Origin: Imperialibacter sp. EC-SDR9
GTDB lineage: Bacteria; Bacteroidota; Bacteroidia; Cytophagales; Cyclobacteriaceae
Length of the DNA stretch: 64,000 nucleotides
Assembly (NCBI RefSeq): GCF_902498805.1
Contig: NZ_LR701605.1
Span: forward strand, 1-64,000
Direction of reading: 5' to 3'
In this document: piece after piece, positions 26,509 through 36,589 of the stretch
Numbering within the stretch: position 1 is the stretch's first letter
How the letters are laid out: every line of letters starts with the position of its first letter
Notes under the pieces: generated by a model
Databases searched by the model: none
Seen by the model: only the letters and a program-made list of their open reading frames with translations
Told to the model about the DNA's origin: nothing
Program-made: the position numbers and the translations under genes

Positions 26509-28050
26509 TTATTGTGTTTTCTCGTACCTTAAAAGGTTACTTGCCCATGGAATGAAGTATTGGAAGTTGGGTGCATCGGTGTGCCCTCCGTCATGTTGTC
26601 GCCATGCCAGTTCGCCGTCGAGCAGACCTGTGAGGACGGGAGGCATTTGCTCAGTCTGATAGTTATTGGAGACCCCAATGTCTTTGACGCCTAAAAGCTT
26701 GAAAGCCGGGCCAGCGGCCACCGTAGCCATGTAGCTTCCGTGCTGATCCAGCCATTTAGCATCGCCTTTTTCAGGAATGCCATAACTTATGAATGTTAAT
26801 CGGGGGGCGCACAGTGCAATTAATTGATGTGAGTCGACTGGCAGGTCGCAGCCTGTCTTACTTCCGAATTCGGCTTTGGAAGCGCCGTACTTCAGGTAGT
26901 TGCCCGCCATCCAGTGGTATTCGCCTGAGCCAGTGATGTTTTCTACGGCTTCACCAAAAACACGCCGGTGAAGCACGGCACCACCCTTTCCAGACGATCC
27001 TATGAGCCCCACGGCAAATCTTTGCTCCAAAGCAAGCGTCACCAGGGCGGCTTTTCCATAGCGTGACACGCCCTCGATGCCTACTTTCTTCGCATCCACC
27101 AGGGTGTCTGTTTCCAAATAGTCGAGGCCTCTGGCGGCTCCCCATGCCCAGGCACGCAGTGAGCCCCAGTCGTCAGGTTTGCGTGGTTGGCCTTTGTTCA
27201 CCAGCCCAATGATTCCCCGGGTGAGCCCTGCGCCATTGTCGGCTTGAATGCTCGCAGGCTCGATAGTGGCATAGCCCCAGCCTGCTGCTAGCAGTTGCTC
27301 TGTTGGAGGCGAATCGCCAGTTGGAGGAGGTGCAAAAAAATTGGGGCCAGGCAATTTTGTGACGGGCGTATAGGCCGGGTACCGGTCGAAGATTTCCTTT
27401 ACCTCAGGATTGCTCCTGATCATCATTTCCTTGAAGGTCTCATTCAGGGTTTGCATGTCGTCGTTGGAGGGCTGCGCTGGCGAAGGGAATGAAGGGCGGC
27501 CGAACATCATCAAAACCGGTACGGGCCCTTTCACATTGGTGGGCACCACCAGCATCATATTGATGTTGACGTTGATCAGCGGATAGGCGCTGTTGTCGAC
27601 ATGCCCCACCAATTGCTTTGCTATAACCGGTATTCGGCCAACGAACTCTTTGTCTGTGATTTTCACTTCCCAGGTCACTGCCGGGATGTTTTTCGGCAGG
27701 CGGCCGTACATTTCAGTTTCAATATCTTCTACAATTTCAGGGCGGCGCTGCTTCCACCACATGTCAGCCGAGGTGACCTTTTTGCCACTGTTGGTGACAA
27801 GCAGCTCCGGCAACTGAGGGCAGGGATTGGCAATTGATTCATCGTAATTGGCGTGATTGGGCGCCGATTCATTGCCGCTTGGACCCGGCCTTAGTTGTTG
27901 AATGCTCAACTGCTGCATCATGTTGGCGTGGTCTTCCTGTGCTGTAAAAGTGATCAGAGGCGGGTATTTGCTGCTGTCAATTTTCGCCCCCTGGGCAATC
28001 GCCATGTGGCTAATTGAAGCGGTAAATAATAGAGTAAGTAGGTTTTTCAT
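26509..28050 (-). CDS. CE15-like glucuronoyl esterase / alpha-beta hydrolase
   Basis: Signal peptide (1 to about 19). The nucleophile motif GVSRYGK (327-333, S329) matches the G-C/V-S-R-x-G-K signature of glucuronoyl esterases (CE15), with 'GWGYATIEPASI' before it, 'LCAPRLTFIS' after it, and a late His in 'RQHDGGHTDAPNF'. Such enzymes cleave esters of glucuronic acid, for example between lignin and xylan. At 513 aa it is longer than fungal CE15 but normal for Bacteroidota. It follows a SGNH esterase and a sulfatase on the same strand, consistent with attack on a decorated uronic-acid polysaccharide. Confidence 0.75.
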   Translation of the reverse strand: MKNLLTLLFTASISHMAIAQGAKIDSSKYPPLITFTAQEDHANMMQQLSIQQLRPGPSGNESAPNHANYDESIANPCPQLPELLVTNSGKKVTSADMWWKQRRPEIVEDIETEMYGRLPKNIPAVTWEVKITDKEFVGRIPVIAKQLVGHVDNSAYPLINVNINMMLVVPTNVKGPVPVLMMFGRPSFPSPAQPSNDDMQTLNETFKEMMIRSNPEVKEIFDRYPAYTPVTKLPGPNFFAPPPTGDSPPTEQLLAAGWGYATIEPASIQADNGAGLTRGIIGLVNKGQPRKPDDWGSLRAWAWGAARGLDYLETDTLVDAKKVGIEGVSRYGKAALVTLALEQRFAVGLIGSSGKGGAVLHRRVFGEAVENITGSGEYHWMAGNYLKYGASKAEFGSKTGCDLPVDSHQLIALCAPRLTFISYGIPEKGDAKWLDQHGSYMATVAAGPAFKLLGVKDIGVSNNYQTEQMPPVLTGLLDGELAWRQHDGGHTDAPNFQYFIPWASNLLRYEKTQ

Positions 28051-28099
28051 CAGTTGTAATTATTTATAGCCGAGTCGAAATATTAGTGCATACAAAGCT

Positions 28100-30076
28100 T
28101 CATTGATGTGTCCGGAATGGAGAGGCTGGTAGTCCCTCCTGGTTGTACAAGTTGGGATTGTCAGGGTTGTCGGCCCAGGCGTAGCGCACAAATTTTGGCT
28201 CAGCTAATTCATCACTCCATACAATCACTTTATTACCTTCAATCTTTGCCTGTGCCCAAACAAATTTTTTATCGGCTCCGGCGATAGCAAATTCGCTCAG
28301 TGCTTCTCCATCATCGGTTGTCAAGCCACCACCAGTATGTGAAAACGAGATGGTTATTTTGTTACCCTCGATAGAATGGTTTTCGTACAACGGGCCTGAA
28401 TAAACGATGGCTTCCCCATAAGCTATTTTTAGCGCCGCAAGCGCCATTCTTTCGCCCACATCCTTTTTGTTGTCAGGGTGGATATCGTTCCATTCTCCCA
28501 AGTCAATATTTACCGTCATGGCAGTGTTGGGAACCGCCAGACCCTTTAGCTGCGATTCCCTCAAAACTGCCCAGTTGCTTTCGGATGGCAGGTAGCTCAC
28601 GTCCATGTAGTTGGGGAGCTGCGCATAAATAAATGGTGCGCCGGGATAATTGAAGCGATTTCTCCAGTCTCTGATAAGCGCTGGCAACAAGTAGGCATAT
28701 TCGGCTGGTCGGCGCTCGTTACTTTCTCCCTGATACCACAATATTCCTTTTATCCGATAATTGGTGACAGGGGCCACCATCGCATTGAAAAGTGCGGTAG
28801 GCTGGCTTTGTGCGTTGATGCCTGGCGGTGACGATGGCCTGGGTGCAAACACAGCGCCCACTTTGTATTGCCAATAGCCCTTCAGGTCGACAGTGTCGGT
28901 GCCGGCAAACACACAATAGGGCTTGTCGGGTACGAACCCACCTTTGCCGTTGTAGTTAGTGACCTTCACCACAAAAACATTCTTCCCGGCTTTTAGCAGG
29001 CCAGCGGGAACCGGGTACCTTCGCTGTGGGTATTGATACGTTTTGTTCCCGACTTCTTTGCCATTGATGTAGAGCACATCTGCGTCCACTATCCGCCCAA
29101 GAAATACCTTCGCCTCTTTGCTAACCATGGAAGCTGGGACATCAATTTCTTTTCTGTACCAAACGATACCATTCAGGTCTTTGGCACCCTGGTCTTCCCA
29201 GTAGCCGGGGACGTTGATGGTGCGCCAGCCTTTAGGGACGAAATCGGAGGCATACCACGGTTTTGGCCCGGTTAGTCCTCTGTCTTCGGGCTGCTTTGGG
29301 GGCTGGCTTGGTCTTGCCTTTCTATTGACTGCGTTGACGTATGCTGTGTCCTTGTTGTTTTCTATGGTTTGCAGTATAGATGGGAATTCTTTGAAACCTT
29401 CCTCACTTGTCCACGCTTCAATAGGGGTGCCGCCCACACTGGCATTGATCAATCCGATGGGCACATGGTATTTCTCGTAGATTTTTTTCGCAAAGAAGTA
29501 GGCCACTGCCGAAAAAGGTCTCACCTCTTCTGACACAGCCTGGCTCCAGGAGCCGTCAGTCAAATCTTCCATGGGGCCGGCCAAACTATTACGGGTTGGA
29601 ATAAGAAACTGCCGTATTTCAGGGTAGTTGGCATTGGCTATTTCATCGGCATAGGTAACGTCATGGATATTCAACTGGTGAACCATGTTCGATTGCCCGG
29701 AGCAAAACCAAACATCACCAAGCAGGATATCTTCGAGGGTAATGGTGTTCTTGCCTGAAATCGTCATCCGATGCGGGCCACCCGCCTTCATGGCAGGCAA
29801 CTCTACCTGCCATTTTCCCTCTGCAGAGGTTGTTGCTTTATATCGCTTGTTGTTGAATGCAACGGTGACTTTTTCGCCCGGAGACGCCCACCCCCAGATA
29901 TTGAGTTTTGCGTCACGCTGCAAAACCATACCGTTTGTAATGATTTTTGGTAGCCTCACCTGTGAAAAGGCGTTCGTCAGCGGGCTCACTAGTAGTGCTA
30001 GTAGAAGCAGTCTTCTGACAGTTGTCAGGGAATTATGCTTTTTGAGCATACCTGTCTCTTTCTTCATTTGTTTCAA
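28100..30076 (-). CDS. Sialate O-acetylesterase-like SGNH esterase
   Basis: The nucleophile block GQSNM (S129) and 'WNDIHPDNKKDVGERMAL' (Asp-His) define the family. A galactose-binding-like insert lies at about 280-400 ('NGIVWYRKEIDVPASM'), and 'GILWYQGESN' is the third conserved block. The signal sequence begins after a basic stretch; M10 could be the true start. Characterised relatives remove acetyl groups from sialic acid or from xylan. A sialidase gene lies 27 kb away, but the direct neighbours (CE15-like, sulfatase) favour a plant or algal glycan. Confidence 0.82.
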   Translation of the reverse strand: MKQMKKETGMLKKHNSLTTVRRLLLLALLVSPLTNAFSQVRLPKIITNGMVLQRDAKLNIWGWASPGEKVTVAFNNKRYKATTSAEGKWQVELPAMKAGGPHRMTISGKNTITLEDILLGDVWFCSGQSNMVHQLNIHDVTYADEIANANYPEIRQFLIPTRNSLAGPMEDLTDGSWSQAVSEEVRPFSAVAYFFAKKIYEKYHVPIGLINASVGGTPIEAWTSEEGFKEFPSILQTIENNKDTAYVNAVNRKARPSQPPKQPEDRGLTGPKPWYASDFVPKGWRTINVPGYWEDQGAKDLNGIVWYRKEIDVPASMVSKEAKVFLGRIVDADVLYINGKEVGNKTYQYPQRRYPVPAGLLKAGKNVFVVKVTNYNGKGGFVPDKPYCVFAGTDTVDLKGYWQYKVGAVFAPRPSSPPGINAQSQPTALFNAMVAPVTNYRIKGILWYQGESNERRPAEYAYLLPALIRDWRNRFNYPGAPFIYAQLPNYMDVSYLPSESNWAVLRESQLKGLAVPNTAMTVNIDLGEWNDIHPDNKKDVGERMALAALKIAYGEAIVYSGPLYENHSIEGNKITISFSHTGGGLTTDDGEALSEFAIAGADKKFVWAQAKIEGNKVIVWSDELAEPKFVRYAWADNPDNPNLYNQEGLPASPFRTHQ

Positions 30077-30229
30077 CGAGTGGTTAGTTTATGCTTCAGA
30101 CCGAACGGCTTATCTTTACGAAAAGACTGCTTATAGGTGCCAGTGTGCTTTCCAGCCTGGCATTGAAGATATAATATTTTGCATACATGCCCTAAAGCAG
30201 CGGTCGAGAGGTCCGTGCCTACCCCCGCT

Positions 30230-32008
30230 TCACTCCAACTTCTTCAGCTCCACATAAAAAGGAAAGATGCTCCGGCCATTTACTGCATAAAACGAAGTCA
30301 GGTCGCAGTCCAATTGAGGCAGGCTGACGGTCTTCATTTCTATCATGTCAGTAGTGCTTCCGGCCACCTCCATCTGCTGGATAATGGGCCCCGTTTCGAG
30401 GTATAAGGTACCGCCACCTGCTACTGGCTGAGTGAATTTGAAACGGATATTGTATCTCCCTTCTTCAATACCGACTCTCCAAAGTCCATAAATTTCTTCC
30501 TGGGCCCAAATGCCTCTTTCGCCGTCAGCATCGTTTCGGTTTAGGATCACAGGGTTTTCCTTTGCGCTGCCAACAGCAATTCTGGGCGGGTTCATCAGGT
30601 TTTCGGAGGTAATGAGCTCCCGGTAAGTGCGATCCAACTCAACTTTCAGAGGCGTTGCTATGGTCTTGCTTCTTGCAATGATGTTGTTTTGCTCGTATGG
30701 ATCGGCTTCAATATTGTACAGTTCAAAAGCTTCCAGCGGGGCATTGTAGTTGGTTTTGCCCACCAGCTTGTAGGGGCCTTTTTGCAGCGCCATGTTGTTG
30801 TACAGCTCGGGGTAGCGCCGGGTCCAGTAAAAGAACAGCGTTCTTTCTGACCAGTCGACCTTTTCGCCCTTTAGCAGTGGCCAAAGACTCCTGCCATCGA
30901 TTTGCCGGTCAGCTGGAGCGGCTACGCCACAAGCCTCAGCGATGGTTGGCAGGATATCGATATGGGCAGCAGTGGTGGCGACATCTTTGTTGCCTTTCAG
31001 CTTGGCCGGATAGCGCAGATACAACGGCACTCTGACTCCTCCCCGGTAAACGTCACCTTTCCGCCCTCTCATGCCTGCTACATACCGGTTCTGCTGAGGG
31101 CCGTTGTCCGTCATAAAAATGACGATCGTATTATCGGCGATTTTGAGGTCGTCGAGCTTTTTGAGGAGTCTGCCTACATTGTCGTCAATATTTGTTACCA
31201 TAGCGTACACCCGGAGTGCATCTTCTTTGTCCTTTTCACTCATAGGCATGAAAGGTCTGCCATCGTCAAAACCAGTTGACGGATCAATGTCTTTGTACAT
31301 CTGGTAGTACTTGTCGGGCACCTGCAAGGGAGTGTGTGGTGCATTGAAGGCCAGGTAACAGAAAAATGGAGACCGGCGATTGTTTTCGATAAACTTCACG
31401 GCCTGTTCAGCGAAAACATCCGAGCAATACCCCTGATACGCCTCCTGCTTCCCATTGTGCCAGAGTGTTGGGTTGAAATAGCTGCTGTCGCCTTTGAACC
31501 AGGTGGTTACATCACCAACCTGCCCCATCCCTCCCGAGAGGTGAATGACAGATTCATCAAACCCCTGGTCGTTGGGTCTGCTGGGGTAATTGTCGCCCAG
31601 GTGCCACTTACCAAAGATGCCGGTGGTGTAGTTGGCTTGCTTTAGCATTTCGGCAATGGTCACCTCGCTGGCTGCCATAGTAGCTCCGCCATTGTAAGTA
31701 TCTCTGATGCCGGTACGCAGTGAATAACGGCCTGTCAGCAGGCTGGAGCGGGTCGGGGCGCACACCGGAGATACGTAGAAATTATTGAGTCGGGCGCTTT
31801 CCCTGGCGAACGCATCAATGACTGGGGTTTTGACATGTGGGTTGCCTGTAATTCCCAAATCGCCGTAGCCCTGATCATCGGTGAGGATAATGATGACATT
31901 GGGTTGCTGCGCTTGTTGAGCAAGGGCACAAAACGGAATTAACCAGCCAATTATCCAAATTCCAAGCAGCACTTTTATTGTCCGTTCGTTTGCCTGTAAC
32001 ATCATCAC
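30230..32008 (-). CDS. Arylsulfatase-like sulfatase (CAPTR type)
   Basis: N-terminal hydrophobic signal (about 13-31), then 'ILTDDQGYGDLG' (metal binding), the formylglycine signature CAPTR with C83, 'GKWHLGD', and 'MTDNGPQQNRY'. The C-terminus carries a ~100-residue beta region after residue 490. At 592 aa it is full length. Its start overlaps the upstream serine-hydrolase stop by 4 bases, so the two are translationally coupled. Confidence 0.9.
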   Translation of the reverse strand: MMMLQANERTIKVLLGIWIIGWLIPFCALAQQAQQPNVIIILTDDQGYGDLGITGNPHVKTPVIDAFARESARLNNFYVSPVCAPTRSSLLTGRYSLRTGIRDTYNGGATMAASEVTIAEMLKQANYTTGIFGKWHLGDNYPSRPNDQGFDESVIHLSGGMGQVGDVTTWFKGDSSYFNPTLWHNGKQEAYQGYCSDVFAEQAVKFIENNRRSPFFCYLAFNAPHTPLQVPDKYYQMYKDIDPSTGFDDGRPFMPMSEKDKEDALRVYAMVTNIDDNVGRLLKKLDDLKIADNTIVIFMTDNGPQQNRYVAGMRGRKGDVYRGGVRVPLYLRYPAKLKGNKDVATTAAHIDILPTIAEACGVAAPADRQIDGRSLWPLLKGEKVDWSERTLFFYWTRRYPELYNNMALQKGPYKLVGKTNYNAPLEAFELYNIEADPYEQNNIIARSKTIATPLKVELDRTYRELITSENLMNPPRIAVGSAKENPVILNRNDADGERGIWAQEEIYGLWRVGIEEGRYNIRFKFTQPVAGGGTLYLETGPIIQQMEVAGSTTDMIEMKTVSLPQLDCDLTSFYAVNGRSIFPFYVELKKLE

Positions 32009-33465
32009 TCTACTTTATAGAATCTGTAGTTGTTGTTCCAAAGCAAGACTACCGGGCTATTCTCACTGGCAGAAAAGACAATCTGATCTCCTTTTTCCAG
32101 GTCGATGAATTTCATAGCCTCCGTCGGCGTCAGACTGAAAGAACTGTTTTCTTCGGGGTCGATCACAGTGAGCTGACCATTGGTGAGCCTTACTTCAATA
32201 TAATAGCTGCCTGATCCCGGCACCTGCTCTGAATACTGATACTTTCCGACAAATTCCTGTAGTTTTTCCGGGGACAGTTTGATGGTTTCTATGGTTCTGA
32301 CATTCGACAGATCCCAGTCGTAGTAGTCAGAGGCTGCGTTGATGATTTCGCCAATCAGGCGGCCTCCGTTGTCGGCATTGGTCATTATGATAATGGCTTC
32401 TCCCTTATGGGCGAAGGCCACCATATTGTTCGTAAACCCTGCATTTTTTCCGCCGTGCTGAAAAATCAGGCCATTGCCCTCGTTTTTCAGTGATGGCCCC
32501 AATCCCCAGTCATTTTTGTCTTTGGTGAGCATGTGGGTCACTATTTCCTGCGATAATATGCCGTCCTTTTTGCCAGCCACAGTGGATTGAATTTCAATGC
32601 AGTATTTGGCCAGGTCGGTGGGGGTGGTCCAAAGGCCGGCGGCAGCCTGCTCCGGGTAGTTATGCCAAAGCCCGTCAATAAGTGTGCCTTCACCGTCGTA
32701 AGCTGCGCTGGCATTAGCTGTAAGATCGGCCGGCAAAGGCTGCGCATAGGTACTGTGGTCCATGCCCAGGGGTTCCAACACGTTTTGCTTCAGGTAAATG
32801 TCGAGTGGCAAGTCGGTCACATCTTCCACCACCTTTTCCATGATGGTATAGCCCCCGCCTGAGTACCTCCAAAGGGTGCCGGGAGTCGTATCTACAAAGA
32901 TGGCTGGCGTATTACCTCTGCCGTTCAAGACTGTTTCAATGCCTGGAAATATCATGGTGGGATGATAACCAGGAAAGCCATGCACGGTGGTGCCTGCAGT
33001 ATGGGTCAGCAATCGGCGAAGTGTTACTTTTTCAGTCTGCGTAAACTCGCTGGCAGGAATCTTCCAATCTTTCAGGTAGGTGTTTACGTCCTGGTCAAGG
33101 TCAACTTTGCCTTCTTGTGCCAGTTTCAGAGCTGCCAATGCGGCAATAGGCTTGCTGATAGAGCCCGCCTGAAACAGTGTGTTGATATCAACCAGGCTGC
33201 CCGTTTGAGTGTTAGCAGTTCCGTAGCCTTTGGCCCAGCTAATTCTTCCGTCTTTTACTACGGCAATACTTACTCCAGGCACGTTATAGTGTGCCATTCT
33301 CTCAGCAAGCGTGTAGGTCTTCACCGGTTCACCTTTTATTTGCATGCCAGCCACCAGGCTGTTTTCGATGACTTGGGCGGCATCTCCATCGCCCACCTGA
33401 GTTGAGGTGGAACAGGAGTAAAGGGTGAGAAAACAAAGAAGCGCAGGAAATGTCAGCAGTTTCAT
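32005..33465 (-). CDS. Serine hydrolase, beta-lactamase family (class C / PBP-like) lipoprotein
   Basis: Lipoprotein signal (LYSC, Cys18). The S-x-x-K motif is SISK at 102-105, the second block is 'YSGGGY', and the K-S/T-G equivalent is 'HGGKNAG'. The C-terminal ~90 residues form a beta domain ('FVGKYQYSEQ', 'TEAMKFIDLEKGD'). This group includes D-aminopeptidases and esterases more than true beta-lactamases, and HGG in place of KTG supports esterase-like activity. It heads the leftward sulfatase/esterase run. Confidence 0.85.
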   Translation of the reverse strand: MKLLTFPALLCFLTLYSCSTSTQVGDGDAAQVIENSLVAGMQIKGEPVKTYTLAERMAHYNVPGVSIAVVKDGRISWAKGYGTANTQTGSLVDINTLFQAGSISKPIAALAALKLAQEGKVDLDQDVNTYLKDWKIPASEFTQTEKVTLRRLLTHTAGTTVHGFPGYHPTMIFPGIETVLNGRGNTPAIFVDTTPGTLWRYSGGGYTIMEKVVEDVTDLPLDIYLKQNVLEPLGMDHSTYAQPLPADLTANASAAYDGEGTLIDGLWHNYPEQAAAGLWTTPTDLAKYCIEIQSTVAGKKDGILSQEIVTHMLTKDKNDWGLGPSLKNEGNGLIFQHGGKNAGFTNNMVAFAHKGEAIIIMTNADNGGRLIGEIINAASDYYDWDLSNVRTIETIKLSPEKLQEFVGKYQYSEQVPGSGSYYIEVRLTNGQLTVIDPEENSSFSLTPTEAMKFIDLEKGDQIVFSASENSPVVLLWNNNYRFYKVE

Positions 33466-33560
33466 GAAGTAGGCTAGGTGGGTTTGTTCTAAGGGTAAAG
33501 TTGTTTATTAGTAAGCAAGATAGCAGAATGTACCGAAAGGAGTTCAATTCGAGGCGCATC

Positions 33561-33591
33561 AAAAAAAGCCACCCCGGGGGATGGCCTTTTT
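33561..33591 (-). terminator. Bidirectional intrinsic terminator after the ABC permease
   Basis: On the minus strand, AAAAAGGCCA, a CCCCGGGG core, TGGC and TTTTTTT follow one another. It forms a GC-rich hairpin flanked by A and T tracts, 26 bases beyond the permease stop. Confidence 0.7.
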
Positions 33592-33616
33592 GTGGTTTGA
33601 ACGCTGTTTTGAGACT

Positions 33617-36244
33617 TTACTCGTATCTCAGTGTTTTAGAAGGGTCCAAAACAGCCACTTTATATACCTGGTAGCCCACGGTTAAAAGCGCAATCGCCAG
33701 CACAATGAGCAGCGATAAGCCAAGAAACAACCACGGGAAGCTGATCCGGTAGGCGTAGCCATCCAGCCATTGATTCATGCCCAGGTAGATAAGCGGCGCT
33801 CCCACCACAAGTGCTAACACGATCAGGGATAGAAAATCTTTATAGAAAATGCCAACAATGTGCCCAACCGATGCACCCAAAACCTTTCTTACACCCACCT
33901 CTTTGGTTCTCTGAATGGCCATGAAAGATGAAAGCCCGAACAATCCGAGTGTGGCTACCACCAGCGCCAGCACCGAAAAGGCACCAAAAACAGCGCCAAA
34001 GCGCTTATCTTCCTGATACAAGCTGTCAAACCTTTCATCCAGAAAAGCATACTTCAGAGGTGCATTGGGGAAAAACTGCTCCCAGGTGGCAGCCAGCACA
34101 TCAAGACCCTCCTGATACTTGCCTGCTTCCAGCTTTACCATCACCTGTGGTGGTGCATCATTGTAGAAATAAACGGTTGGCTCAACTGCGTTTTTGAGAG
34201 AGCTGCGGTTCACGTCCTTAAGGATTCCCACGATGTTCCATTTAGGGTTTTCGAGGTTTTTGCCGAACTGAATCTTTTCATTGACTATCGTTTCATTTAC
34301 TTCGAGACCAAACCGCTTGATAAAGGATTCATTTACCAACACAGTTGCCGTGTCGGCACCCCTGGTTCTGTCGAAGTTTCGGCCAAAAATGAGATCGATA
34401 TCCAGTAAATTAATTACCTCATCATTGATTTGCAGTACATAAGTAGTAGCTTCCAGCAAGTCGGTTTTGCCGACGATTTTGATCCCTCCGCTGCTTGAAT
34501 TCACGTCGGAGCTGCCACCTCCCGGCAGATTGGAGATCATGGCCACGCCCTTTATTTCAGGGTGGTTTTTTAGCTCCTCAGCAAACAAAGTACGTTTCTG
34601 GGTTTGAGTTGCAAAGTTTTCGTTGTTGGATCTGGGGCCTCTGAACCCAACTATCTGATCAATTGACATGCCGATGTCCTTAGACCGCATAAAACTGACC
34701 TGCTGGTAAACAATGAAGGTGCAGGCGATGAGAGAAAGTGAGGCGGTAAACTGCAGCACAACGAGGCCTTTCCTCAACCAAACTCCCTGTTTTGAGTTTC
34801 TGAATTTTCCTTTCAGTACCATCACGGGCCTGAATCCCGAGAGCACCAGGGCAGGGTACACACCAGACACCAGTGTGCCAACAAAAGCAAATAGGCCTAC
34901 ATTCCTGAGAAATCCCTCATCATTCCAGGCATGATCGAGTATTTCTTTGCTGATCAGGTTGTTGAACGACGGCAAGGCAAGCTCTGCCAGCCCAAGGGCA
35001 AGTAAAGCCCCCAGCACATTGATCATAAACGCCTCTGTCATGAATTGAAAAACGAGCTGGTTCCTACGGGCACCCACTACCTTTCTGATGCCCACTTCTT
35101 TCGCTCTATCAAATGACCTGGCCGTGGAGAGGTTCACGTAATTGACCCACGCAATGACCAGGATAAAAATTGAAATAAGGTTGAGAAAACTGACGGCCCG
35201 GGCGCTTCCATGTATCTCTGGTTCAAAGGTTAAATCGGAATAAAGGTGGATGTCAATCACGGGCTGTAGGTTGAATACCAGCGTGTTGTCGTCCCCCATG
35301 TATTTCTTTGACAGGGCAGGCAGCAGAGGCCTGATATTGTCGATATTGGCCTCTTTGTCGAGTTTTACATAGGTATAATAGTTATACCCATTCCACGCCT
35401 CCTGATCAAGCCGCTCTTTGATGGTGCTGATGGCCATCAGGATATCAAATTTGTAATGAGTGTTCTGACCGGGGTCAGCAATCACGCCAGCGACCTTAAA
35501 ATCTTTCTCAAAATCTTGCAGGTAGATGGTTTTGCCAACAGGATCTTGACTCTCAAAATAAAACCTGGCCTTTGATTCCGATAACACAAGACTGTTTGGT
35601 TCACTTAGCAGAGAGGCAGTATTGCCACTCAGGACTTCGTAAGTGAACAAATTCAGGAAATGTTCATCGACGGCTATCACACGTTCCTCGGTTACGAAGC
35701 TTTCTCCTTTTCTGAAGATCAACCCCCCAAATTTGTAGGTGGTGGTGGCGTCTATGATTTCCGGCACCTCTTCCACCAGCGCTTTGCCAGAGGGGGCGAA
35801 TGACATGGCATCTCTGGTGCCCAGCACGCTGTCTACCACCTGATCGGTTGTGAGGCGATACAATTGGTCAGCATCGGCAAAGTGCCGGTCATAGCTTTCT
35901 TCAAACTTTACATACTGCTGAATCAGCAGGAAGGCCGCCAGCCCAACTGCCAGCCCCATTACATTGATAAAGGTGAAGGCCTTCTGTTTGAGCAGGCTCC
36001 TTACACCTATTTTGAAATAATTTCTTAGCATACCTGTGTCCTTTATAATTGAGTTTTTGAAAAATGTTCGCATTAAAGAAGGCCGAAAAAGCACAATCAC
36101 TTGCAGCATGTACTTCCAATCGGCCACCACCGGCGAAGCTGCCCTGTTGCGCAGGTATAGCTCCTCCAGGTCACCACTAATGTCGGGGTAAAAATCGGGG
36201 TGGAGGTACCACCTGAGCAGCCGGTTCGCCAGCCGTTTGATCAT
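33617..36244 (-). CDS. FtsX/MacB-type ABC transporter permease with N-terminal prefix domain
   Basis: Residues 1 to about 85 form the 'permease prefix' domain ('LLRWYLHPDFYPDISGDLEE') found in Bacteroidota permeases paired with PadR regulators. Then come two MacB units: 'MLRNYFKIGVRSLLKQKAF' plus TM1, a periplasmic domain, FtsX helices about 350-480, a second TM/periplasmic block from about 500, and final FtsX helices ending 'AVLDPSKTLRYE'. 875 aa. No ATPase gene is adjacent, so it must pair with one elsewhere. Its start overlaps the PadR stop by 4 bases (ATGA). Confidence 0.88.
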   Translation of the reverse strand: MIKRLANRLLRWYLHPDFYPDISGDLEELYLRNRAASPVVADWKYMLQVIVLFRPSLMRTFFKNSIIKDTGMLRNYFKIGVRSLLKQKAFTFINVMGLAVGLAAFLLIQQYVKFEESYDRHFADADQLYRLTTDQVVDSVLGTRDAMSFAPSGKALVEEVPEIIDATTTYKFGGLIFRKGESFVTEERVIAVDEHFLNLFTYEVLSGNTASLLSEPNSLVLSESKARFYFESQDPVGKTIYLQDFEKDFKVAGVIADPGQNTHYKFDILMAISTIKERLDQEAWNGYNYYTYVKLDKEANIDNIRPLLPALSKKYMGDDNTLVFNLQPVIDIHLYSDLTFEPEIHGSARAVSFLNLISIFILVIAWVNYVNLSTARSFDRAKEVGIRKVVGARRNQLVFQFMTEAFMINVLGALLALGLAELALPSFNNLISKEILDHAWNDEGFLRNVGLFAFVGTLVSGVYPALVLSGFRPVMVLKGKFRNSKQGVWLRKGLVVLQFTASLSLIACTFIVYQQVSFMRSKDIGMSIDQIVGFRGPRSNNENFATQTQKRTLFAEELKNHPEIKGVAMISNLPGGGSSDVNSSSGGIKIVGKTDLLEATTYVLQINDEVINLLDIDLIFGRNFDRTRGADTATVLVNESFIKRFGLEVNETIVNEKIQFGKNLENPKWNIVGILKDVNRSSLKNAVEPTVYFYNDAPPQVMVKLEAGKYQEGLDVLAATWEQFFPNAPLKYAFLDERFDSLYQEDKRFGAVFGAFSVLALVVATLGLFGLSSFMAIQRTKEVGVRKVLGASVGHIVGIFYKDFLSLIVLALVVGAPLIYLGMNQWLDGYAYRISFPWLFLGLSLLIVLAIALLTVGYQVYKVAVLDPSKTLRYE

Positions 36245-36579
36245 GTGAATTTGAAATCCAATGCAACAGGGGGAATGGCATTGTACAGCGCCAGCCGCAC
36301 ATCCTTTGAGTGATCCAGCGCCTTTTTTCCATAAGCCGTGATCGTAAAGTAGCGCTTGGGCTTGCCGCCCCTTTCGGTATTGGGTTCTCCCTCTCTGGAG
36401 TGGAGATAGCCTTTGCTCTCCATTCGCCGGAGGGCAGACTGCAGGGCACCCACGCTCACTTTTCGCTTCAGTCGGCCTTCAATTTCGTCTTTCAATGCCA
36501 CCCCATAAGCTTCGGGGTATAATACGCCGACAGTCAGGAGCACAATCTCCTCGAATTCGCCCAATTGATATTCCTTCAT
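36241..36579 (-). CDS. PadR family transcriptional regulator
   Basis: 112 aa from the start at 36579 ('MKEYQLGEFEEIVLLTVGVL'); a start at 36603 is possible but less likely. Winged helix with 'GALQSALRRMESKGYLHSRE' and the basic wing 'GGKPKRYFTITAYGKKAL'. The ATGA overlap with the permease shows coupled translation. It probably represses its own operon, relieved by an unknown effector. Confidence 0.88.
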   Translation of the reverse strand: MKEYQLGEFEEIVLLTVGVLYPEAYGVALKDEIEGRLKRKVSVGALQSALRRMESKGYLHSREGEPNTERGGKPKRYFTITAYGKKALDHSKDVRLALYNAIPPVALDFKFT

Positions 36580-36589
36580 GCGTAATGAT

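Noticed and set aside
32005-33465. Beta-lactamase conferring resistance
   Set aside because: It has HGG instead of KTG/KSG and YSG instead of YxN, and sits with glycan enzymes, so an esterase or peptidase-like role is more likely.
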